NCBI GenBank assembly: GCA_033063855.1
Contig: CP093830.1
Location: 2,108,854-2,172,853 of the forward strand
Reading direction: 5' to 3'
DNA: 64,000 bases
From: Smittia aterrima
Taxonomy: Eukaryota; Arthropoda; Insecta; Diptera; Chironomidae
Shown: in pieces, positions 57,801-64,000 of the stretch
Layout: every line of letters starts with the position of its first letter
Position numbering within the stretch: the stretch's first letter is position 1
The notes under the pieces: model-generated
Seen by the model: the letters and a program-made list of their open reading frames with translations, nothing else
Databases searched by the model: none
Told to the model about the DNA's origin: nothing
Program-made: the position numbers and the translations under genes

Positions 57801-60800
57801 AGAGCTCTGTGCCAAGTCTAGTGTCGTTAAAAATGAGGATAAGACATGATAGTTGAAGATGTTTCATGAACATGAATAAGCGATAGGCATGATTACGTTA
57901 GCATAAATATCCAAGAAGCTCATACGATAAAAACTTTCCAGTTGATTCCTGTTTTGTTAGTAACTTTCACAATTTTATTATCGTGAAGTTATAAAGTTTG
58001 AAATAAAATTAGTTTGTAGCTCTTTTCCCGAGTCGATTTTCTGTTTTTGTCGCTTAATTTGTCGTAAAATTTCCTTTCGCTCTGACAATTCGAATTGTTA
58101 CAAGAAATATCTTCATTTCATTGGAATGTTCACAAATTACATGAAATTTGCGAAGCAACTCCCCCAGGACGACATTGTTTTGGTCGATAATGTCGCGAAT
58201 CTTGTTATCCCCGAGCTATGTGACTCTTGTTTTACATTCCCTAATCGTTTTGCATTGACATACATTTTCATAGTCCCAGCAGAATTAGAATTGTAGGCGT
58301 AAGCGGATTAGAAAAGATATTTGCTGACAGGAGCAACTCTTGTGTGCATATTCTTTCTTTAGAATTTGTTTTCACAGGATCACGAGTAAAACCTCCGACG
58401 ATGTAAATATTTCAAAAACAGCATAAGAGGTTCTTCCTTTTGTTTCCGCTTCGATACGAACAAACGCTCGTTTCACAATATAGCACATAGCAAAGTTTGT
58501 TGACACGAGAAGGGTGGGGATTAAACAGTAAAAGCGATGATAATAAATAAATGAGACATGCTTGACAAGGTTTGCGAATTAAGAGGTTCAAATTGTTTAC
58601 CTCGCTGCCACCGGCATGAAGTTGAGCTGTTCCACCTTTGGCCCATAAAACGGGAACTTTCATTGCGTTGCCTGAAAGCGCAATCGATCTCGCTGCTTGA
58701 CCTTCTCCCACGACAATGACGCCACTAATCGGAATTCCCTCGATTTGGTCACACAACGCTGTTAGCACTTTCGCTGAAAATCTAATTAGAGGCGAGAGAA
58801 AAGGAAAGAAATGTTGTCAGATATAAATCGAATTAGTTACGGAGGCTGTAATGAAGTTATAAGTTATTTCGTACGCTTTTCGGTTCGCTCTATATGTAGC
58901 ATTTAGGTTGAAGTTATGTGGTTGATGGCATTTCGTAAGAGTTATAAATCGATGTCATTAGTTTCAGAGCGAAATTTTACACCTGAGAGAGAATGTGGAA
59001 TATTAAATTCAAGAGCTAAATTTTCTCAAGCTTAAAGCTTCAAAGTGGCACGTGTTTTACAAATATCTCGAACTTTTCTATGATGAACGGGAAGAAACTT
59101 TTTACGCTCGAGCAGCGTACACCTCAAATGAACATATAAAGTTTAAATTTATTCCTTTCGCCGTAAACATAAAGCTACGAGCTAAAAGGTGGAAAAATTT
59201 GTTTATTTGAGCAGGAATGCAATAAAGATTTGGATATGTCGCCTCGTTGGCATGAATAATGTTTGTAATTTGAACTCCACCGACTCTTTTTTATATCGAA
59301 ACCACGTTTGTGTCTCAACTTCATAAAAGCTCGAAATCATTTTGTTGATGTTGGTTCCAATGTGGAAGGTTTATTACAAAGAAGGAATTTTTATTTTTTT
59401 GCACATTACTTTGAGGCGGATTGCGGTGAACCTGATTTCGAGTTGGTTTGAAAGCATCTTTGCGTCGTGGAAATTTTCAAAAAGAAAAATTTTGATGGAA
59501 AAATTGTTGAAAGCAATTTTGCTGACGGAAATTTTTTTTTCACTTGAAATCTTTTCATCGCAGCGAAAAAGCTTTTCGCTTATGAAATGTCATTTTCCGA
59601 AAGAGTAGAGAGTCGGGAAATTTTTTTATCAAAGATGGATCTTTTAACTTTTTAAAGAAAATAAAACTTTTGAAGCGAGGATTAAAGGAAAATCGATTTT
59701 TTTGAGCTTCAAGCTATTCAACTATTTCATGAAAGCTTTAAAAACTTTTTTGTTAGCTTTTAGCATAAAAAACTTTATTAACACCATTCCCGTCTATGGG
59801 GAGACGAGTTTATTTCGATAGGTAAACGTTCAAAAGAGAAACAAACTTTGTTTAACTCAATCGCCAATTTCCGGGCAACTTTTGCTTTAGCTCTGATGGA
59901 AAAAGGTTAAAACTGTTTCTCTCAGTGGCTCTCTAACAAAATCGAATTATTTGCTTTTCCTACTTTTTGTTTATTTTCTTTTTTTTCCAGTTATTTGTCT
60001 GTTCATGGTTGTTCAGCCATTCTCGCCACTTTTTATTCATCGAGAGGCGACGACCGCAAGCCGAGCTTTTGTCTGCCAATGTTTTCAATTTATTTTCTTT
60101 CTCCAGTCTCTAGACAATCTTCTTTCCAGGCTTTTTCGGTTGAAAACTTTTGTTTTCCTCAATTGCCCAAAAGAGACTCTCTGCCTTCCTTCCAATGCCT
60201 TGATGAATTATTTATGAGGATCAATTCATAAATCACGGTCAAGGGAGTCCTGAAAGCTTTCGCTTCAAAACACTTTCAATTTCGTTTCGAATTTATTAAA
60301 CGAGATGTGCGCATGAAACTTTTTTTTTTGTTTCAGTCTTTTATCGACACGATGAAGAGTGAAAAGGGTTAATTTTTATTCCTGATTTCCCCTTTTTACT
60401 CTTGAAGATAAAATTTATCATTGAAGGTTTATTACGCCTCATTTGGTTTCGCGGTTTTCAATTGACTCACCTTCCACTTGACGGCAAATCAACGTAAATT
60501 GGACGCAATGGAGGTCCTTGAGGATTGCTAAATGGCGGTCCCATATCTAAGAGAGTTCTCGCTAATGTTCTTCCCCAATTCTTTGCTCCACCATTGACAG
60601 CAACTACAAAATAAACTGCATCGGATCGCTCAGGAAAAATCGGAAGGTCTCCTCCAATCGAGGGAATTGTTTGACCACTTGGTCCTCGACCTTGTAGCAT
60701 CGCTGTCCTTGGCTCGTCATAATCTTTGAGTTCTCCGCTGACAAATGCCCATAGCAACAAGAGCAGCAGAGAATTACTGCGAACTGCGAATAGAAGACGT

Positions 60801-60805
60801 CGCAT
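50791..60805 (-). CDS. Nmdar2: NMDA-type ionotropic glutamate receptor subunit 2 (whole gene)
   Basis: Fifteen exons, listed 5' to 3': 60471-60805, 58601-58781, 56908-56985, 56674-56813, 54873-56576, 54556-54810, 54329-54486, 54129-54258, 53599-53931, 53281-53531, 52969-53162, 52777-52910, 52258-52705, 51941-52011, 50791-51883. All phases agree, giving 1834 residues. Order: signal peptide, amino-terminal domain with two disordered insertions, S1 ligand-binding half, M1, pore loop M2, M3 with the SYTANIAA gating motif, S2 half, M4, and a 390-residue cytoplasmic tail. The subunit acts at the neuronal plasma membrane with an NMDAR1-type subunit as a glutamate-gated, calcium-permeable channel. 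Fly homologues I recall are about 1100 residues; the excess here lies in the amino-terminal domain and tail. Of the GluN2 glutamate contacts, the S1 arginine and S2 aspartate are visible. Confidence 0.95.
51941..52011 (-). CDS. Nmdar2: Nmdar2 exon 14: membrane-proximal tail
   Basis: Residues 1448-1471, KEIEQRRRRKSKAQFFEMIQ and onward, a basic amphipathic segment directly after M4. It resembles the calmodulin- or lipid-binding juxtamembrane stretches of other receptors, but that function is inference. Phase 0 in, phase 2 out. Confidence 0.88.
52258..52705 (-). CDS. Nmdar2: Nmdar2 exon 13: rest of S2 and M4
   Basis: Residues 1298-1447. NGSIDLLMADSPILDYYRG carries the aspartate that binds the ligand amino group. 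DHGCQL and LVEKWYGGLPC hold the conserved S2 disulphide cysteines. M4 is AGVYLMLGLGMVLGILILIF. Phase 2 in, phase 0 out. Confidence 0.94.
52777..52910 (-). CDS. Nmdar2: Nmdar2 exon 12: S2, first part
   Basis: Residues 1254-1298, RVGIPRSSAAESYIQKNDK and SIEEGIHGLK. The SSA stretch corresponds to the GluN2 NGSTE ligand loop. Phase 0 in, phase 2 out at TTGAA|GTAATT. Confidence 0.92.
52969..53162 (-). CDS. Nmdar2: Nmdar2 exon 11: pore loop M2 and M3
   Basis: Residues 1189-1253. The pore loop LWVMWGLLCGHLVAF is followed by NVWGGFSVIF and IASYTANIAALIAG, containing the SYTANxAA gating motif. The asparagine expected at the pore tip of GluN2 proteins is not present. Confidence 0.93.
53281..53531 (-). 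CDS. Nmdar2: Nmdar2 exon 10: end of S1 and M1
   Basis: Residues 1105-1189. SRAEVIDFSAPYFHSGVSLL carries the arginine that binds the ligand alpha-carboxylate. M1 (LWIAIFIWLNLTAVAVAIYE) and the cytosolic linker follow. Ends in phase 1 at TCCG|GTGAGT. Confidence 0.93.
53599..53931 (-). CDS. Nmdar2: Nmdar2 exon 9: S1 core
   Basis: Residues 994-1105: CCYGLSMDLLDNVASELGFG, a charged loop rich in Arg/Asp/Glu, then WNGIVGDLVVGSADMSFAPL. The last stretch corresponds to the GluN2 WNGMIGEV region with the ligand loop after it. Confidence 0.93.
54129..54258 (-). CDS. Nmdar2: Nmdar2 exon 8: S1 loop
   Basis: Residues 951-994, a polar acidic loop (TRNLTLMFNSIETKE, then Glu/Asn-rich). Phase 1 in, phase 2 out at ACAA|GTGAGC. 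Confidence 0.85.
54329..54486 (-). CDS. Nmdar2: Nmdar2 exon 7: start of S1
   Basis: Residues 898-951, including PGGDIVVSGLSTRARSVFRV, VVTSLSPPFVMES and DGLCLRGLPC. This is the first strand of S1 with the NMDA-type cysteine pair region. Ends in phase 1 at TTCAG|GTTATC. Confidence 0.92.
54556..54810 (-). CDS. Nmdar2: Nmdar2 exon 6: amino-terminal domain to linker
   Basis: Residues 813-898, YLREAVTLALSGRNLPGSSM through TKWRRVGLVLGRKVHLDTIVW, the transition into the ligand-binding core. Phase 2 in and out. Confidence 0.92.
54873..56576 (-). CDS. Nmdar2: Nmdar2 exon 5: amino-terminal domain with two disordered insertions
   Basis: Residues 245-813. Conserved QLAKISRSTRGIVLLLCDLS and GGHFIWIWADISSTAEFF are followed by about 250 Ser/Asp/Asn/Arg-rich residues with acidic clusters (about 55650-56400). 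The conserved fold then resumes (SSHVFFHHFKDFPVGLLALR, VFVRSAVRLFASTWNR), followed by a second polar insertion of about 140 residues rich in Asn and Lys (about 55030-55440). It ends with KGGCFGLPSRADVKRSELFA. Neither insertion contains a stop, and both keep phase, so they are translated rather than retained introns. Confidence 0.9.
56674..56813 (-). CDS. Nmdar2: Nmdar2 exon 4: amino-terminal domain
   Basis: Residues 199-245: THWHSFFALSDIGSTMVLGG, then a Lys/Ser/Pro segment. Ends in phase 2 at TTTAG|GTAAGT. Confidence 0.92.
56908..56985 (-). CDS. Nmdar2: Nmdar2 exon 3: amino-terminal domain
   Basis: Residues 173-198, AQNYLQATLQPSAKEILEAI and onward. Phase 0 at both ends; acceptor TTACAG, donor CAA|GTAAGT. 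Confidence 0.92.
56986..58600 (-). other. Nmdar2 intron 2
   Basis: No exon was recognised in this 1.6-kb intron. It separates exons that join exactly in phase 0. Confidence 0.6.
58601..58781 (-). CDS. Nmdar2: Nmdar2 exon 2: amino-terminal domain
   Basis: Residues 112-172: FSAKVLTALCDQIEGIPISG, then VIVVGEGQAARSIALSG and KVPVLWAKGGTAQ. The acceptor is CTAATTAG at 58782-58783; a nearer TTTTCAG would break the frame. Ends in phase 0 at GAG|GTAAAC. Confidence 0.92.
58782..60470 (-). other. Nmdar2 intron 1
   Basis: A 1.7-kb intron, visibly T-rich on the plus strand around 59500-60150, with no exon recognised. Confidence 0.6.
60471..60805 (-). CDS. Nmdar2: Nmdar2 exon 1: signal peptide and start of amino-terminal domain
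   Basis: Residues 1-112. The start ATG (60803-60805) opens a signal peptide, MRRLLFAVRSNSLLLLLLWA. VYFVVAVNGGAKNWGRTL and PIYVDLPSSGR of the clamshell domain follow. Ends in phase 2 at GGAAG|GTGAGT. Confidence 0.92.
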
Positions 60806-63800
60806 GATGTCTCCTCACTGGGGGGGTTGCTCAAAGTTTATACAAAAAATGTCGAACGCGTTTCGCCATCAGCGATGAAATTAATATTAGCGATATTTCA
60901 CGATCTCCTTAATCGAATTTTCTTTCGTTGAATTAATTGAAAATATTTTTCTATTTACTTGATGACGATGATTCATTAGCAGAAGCTCAAATCATTATTT
61001 GATGTTCGGTGGATTATTGACGCACAAGTGGGAGTGAATAAATTGAATTCGACATCTAATTTGCATTATCGTCATTATCGTCATTCGGTTGCATTTGCGT
61101 TCGAATAATTTTATTTGGTCGAATAGTTAACAATTTTTTTGTGTGAGAAACACAGGCTGACGTTGATCTATCGGATTTGCTTTAAACAACTTAAAATTTG
61201 TTTTCTTTCAGCAAATATTTAAAGAGAGATTAGTTCGCATTCATTTGCTATCGTTCCATTTCCAATCTGTTGTATTTGAAGTGTACATACGCCTTCATCG
61301 CTATGTCAACGAATTCTTCTCTTTATATCGTTTGATGGCCACGTTCAGAATGTTCACTAAAATGAGCGCTATTAAGCATCTTTCTCTCTCTCGTCCAGCC
61401 GAAGTCATTTGTGTGTCGAGATTTAATTAGAGCAAACATGACGAAAGCGAACGCATAAAAATGTCCCCGTCAAACTCAATAGAATTCCATTACACTCTTT
61501 CCTTTAACTTTTACGATCACAGTCGAGACCTAACTCTGTTAATAGCGCACGCACAAGACTTTGATAGAATCGTAGCTTAAGCATCTTAATTAACAGAAAG
61601 AGAATGTTTTACTCGGAAGATTTCTTAAAATTTCCTCCTTTCAAACATAAAAAAAATGTGAAAGTGTGAACCGAAATAATTCTAAAGCTTTCCACACCTT
61701 CGTTCATCTCCTACCCAAGCGAGCTCATTTCTAGTTCTGATGATTTATTCATATGTTTCGAGATACTCACGATGAATCTTTAATATAATGCTTTGAAGGC
61801 TTAATGGAGATGGTGGGCTTGCTAAGGGAGCCATATTTTATCCAAATACTGTGGATTTGCCGTATTTTATTGAACAGAAGGTTCAGGATAACAAGATGAC
61901 CCTCAAGAAGATTAGCTTATAGAAGTTTTTGTGCAAAGCACCGACCAAACTTGAGATAAGTTGAGCGAGCACTTTGCAGATGAGCATCAAACTTTTATTT
62001 CAATCGCAATAAATCTTCAATGACTTGAATTTTCAATTTTATTTTCTAATAGAACGACGAGCAAATCTGAACTCTTAAATCTTCTTCGCTTCGGATATTC
62101 TGAGCATCAAGTTGATCTATGTGAGAAATCCGCATTTGCAAAACATTTGAGAGCAGCAAATATGCTTTGAATGTGCTTTTCACGCTGTCGGTGTCAAAAA
62201 ACTCAAAATCTTTTGCATCCCTTAGAGGGTTCGAGAGACTAAAGGCGCCTCTCATAGCTGTGAAAATATTCCGTGAAGCAAACGCGAACGTAATCCTAAA
62301 GAAACAGAAAATGTTTTACTTGAGCCTAGAAAATCGAGGAACTGCTCTGGGGTTTACAACGGGTTGGCGTGAGCTTCAATAAAGGTTCAAAATTGATACT
62401 TATCAGTCTTATTGAGGCACTTAAATGTTGTCATTCAAGCTCGAGGAAAGTCCTGAACAAATTTTGGAGGCTCGAGCCGAGTAGAACTTCGTCAAACTTG
62501 AAATCTTCAAATTTAAATAAATGTTTTTGCTTTTCTTTCAACTTTGCTGAGTTTAAGAAGAAGCTGCTCGTTTAAGAAAATTTTAAGTCTCTTCGATGTC
62601 GATAACGAGCGACGTCACGTTAGTTACGAGAGTTTGTCCTAACGAGGACCGGCTTGAGAAAAACAATTTGGAAAGCAATTAAAGTTAATTGAATGATGTG
62701 CGAGCAATAAATCTTTTCCTTTAATTGAGATCAAGAGAGTAAAGATGTTTCAATTCGAAGAGAGCACAAACATGAAAATTAATCGATAGGACGTTGATTG
62801 CTTCGAATGAAGGTCAAAATGAGTTATCCAATCATTGTCCTACCCTCGACATAAAATGAACGACTCGTTATGGTTAGGAGCAGAAATTCAAGGCCGAAAT
62901 AATGATTCGCATGCAGATTGAGCTTTGACTGTTGAGCAAGAAAATCGTTAACTTAATTGACTTTTGGTAAAGAAATGTAATTAGGATTTTAGAGCTGTTC
63001 TCTTTTTCTTTATCAAAGGGAAATTGAAGCAATTTACGAAATTGGTTGAATTAATCTCATTGCCGGTCTTTGAATTCACTTTAACTGCTTTCTGATTCAC
63101 TGAGTTTTATTGACAATCTAGTGAATTATTCATGGTCTCGAAGTTTACTGTAGCAAGTCAACTGTTAAAGAAATTTTCCAACTCCTCTGCTTTTTGACAT
63201 CTTAATCTCGAGAGCTTATCATCAATGTAAATTATTTCAATTTGTGAAAAATCAATTTCATTTAAGCCTCGTTAAGCTTCAGCTCAGCTTAAAACAATAA
63301 CCGCAATTGGTTTCCTCGAAACATCAAATTTATTTCTCTCTTACGAATAAGCCATGAGAATCGTTTTGACTTTCTGATTTCTCCTGTAAAGTGATCCGAG
63401 GGAATCTCGGCTTTTGTAAAATATCGAAGGTAGAAGAAATCTTTTGTTGCCGCCCAGATTACAATTTTAAATGTGGAACTTCAACGAAATTCGTACGATT
63501 ATCATAATTCAGTGAAATGAACTGAGCTGAGATGTTTTCAGTCTCTCGGCAATCCACGAAGTAAAGAAGTTAAAGCAAACATTAACTTTTAAAGGGAAAC
63601 AAGGAAATATTTATTCTTGAGCTTTTAAAAAGTTTACTCGTCCATTTGTTGAGTGTTCTCTTGATGTGATATCGAATCAACAAACTTGAAACGAAACTTT
63701 TTGGAATTTCAGGAGAATGTCAAGAGATCAAAATTTGATCATCAAATAATTTCAAGGATAAATTTTCTTCGAACTATTCCACCCTCAGATAATTGAATTC

Positions 63801-64000
63801 GGTTGCCTTGACACTCTTATCGAAGTATTCACGATTGCATCAAGTGCTTTATAACTTCATTAAGCTTTAAAGTGGTTTCCGTTCTTCTTCTGCAAGCAAC
63901 TTGACGGAAATTGCCATCCGGCCTTCTCTGACTAATTTTAGTGCAGCGCTTTGGGGAGCAAATATTTGAAAATCTTAATTGGAGCAAATCATGGAAATTG
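60806..64000. other. Upstream of Nmdar2: no gene seen
   Basis: The open frames here (all under 80 codons) show no conserved domain. The region probably holds the receptor's promoter and 5'UTR on the minus strand just right of 60805, but no promoter element was distinctive enough to call. Confidence 0.5.

Noticed and set aside
58768..58775. TTTTCAG acceptor inside Nmdar2 exon 2
   Set aside because: Using it would put the exon out of phase with exon 1. The CTAATTAG acceptor eight bases upstream restores RFSAKVL in frame.
1..64000. Transposable elements, tRNA or rRNA genes, viral insertions
   Set aside because: I saw no long terminal repeats, transposase or reverse-transcriptase motifs, cloverleaf-like sequences or rRNA blocks, though short or degraded elements could be missed by eye.

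Overview
This window is AT-rich nuclear DNA of an insect, most likely a lower (nematoceran) dipteran. A chironomid-type midge is my guess. The evidence is orthology to fly genes: a Zasp52-type PDZ/LIM Z-disc protein, an insect NMDA-receptor subunit 2 and a doublesex-type gene. All have spliceosomal GT-AG introns, many only 53-70 bases long. There are no operons, no CRISPR arrays, no rRNA or tRNA genes I could recognise, and no clear mobile element.

Layout. 1-6813: no gene recognised. 6814-7059 (minus): first coding exon of an unidentified secreted protein whose remaining exons I cannot place. 7060-19071: non-coding, with a possible untranslated first exon for the next gene ending at 10031. 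19077-44754 (plus): a large Zasp52 orthologue with an 11.8-kb first coding intron. A small membrane-protein gene is nested in that intron on the opposite strand (25846-26199). 46011-47205 (plus): a doublesex-like gene with two DM zinc-binding domains in tandem. 50791-60805 (minus): a complete 15-exon NMDA receptor subunit 2 gene. 60806-64000: no gene seen.

Splice sites were read directly and tested for reading-frame continuity. The 15 receptor exons join without a phase break into 1834 codons. The Zasp52 exons join in phase to about 2260 codons for the longest form. The phases also show two pairs of exons that can only be used one at a time: LIM1 start versus an alternative exon, and LIM2a versus LIM2b. 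The final Zasp52 exon appears to lack two bases, which breaks the fourth LIM domain in this assembly.

The most unusual content is the doublesex-like gene. It carries two complete DM domains with identical ligand spacing, joined to a DSX-type dimerisation domain in one exon, followed by an intron and exon matching the position and sequence of the fly female-specific exon. Other points of note are long disordered insertions in the receptor's amino-terminal domain, loss of the expected pore asparagine, a dense array of RRxS motifs in Zasp52, and a distant-branch-point acceptor at the LIM2a exon. All identifications come from reading the sequence and from memory of the families; no database search was run.
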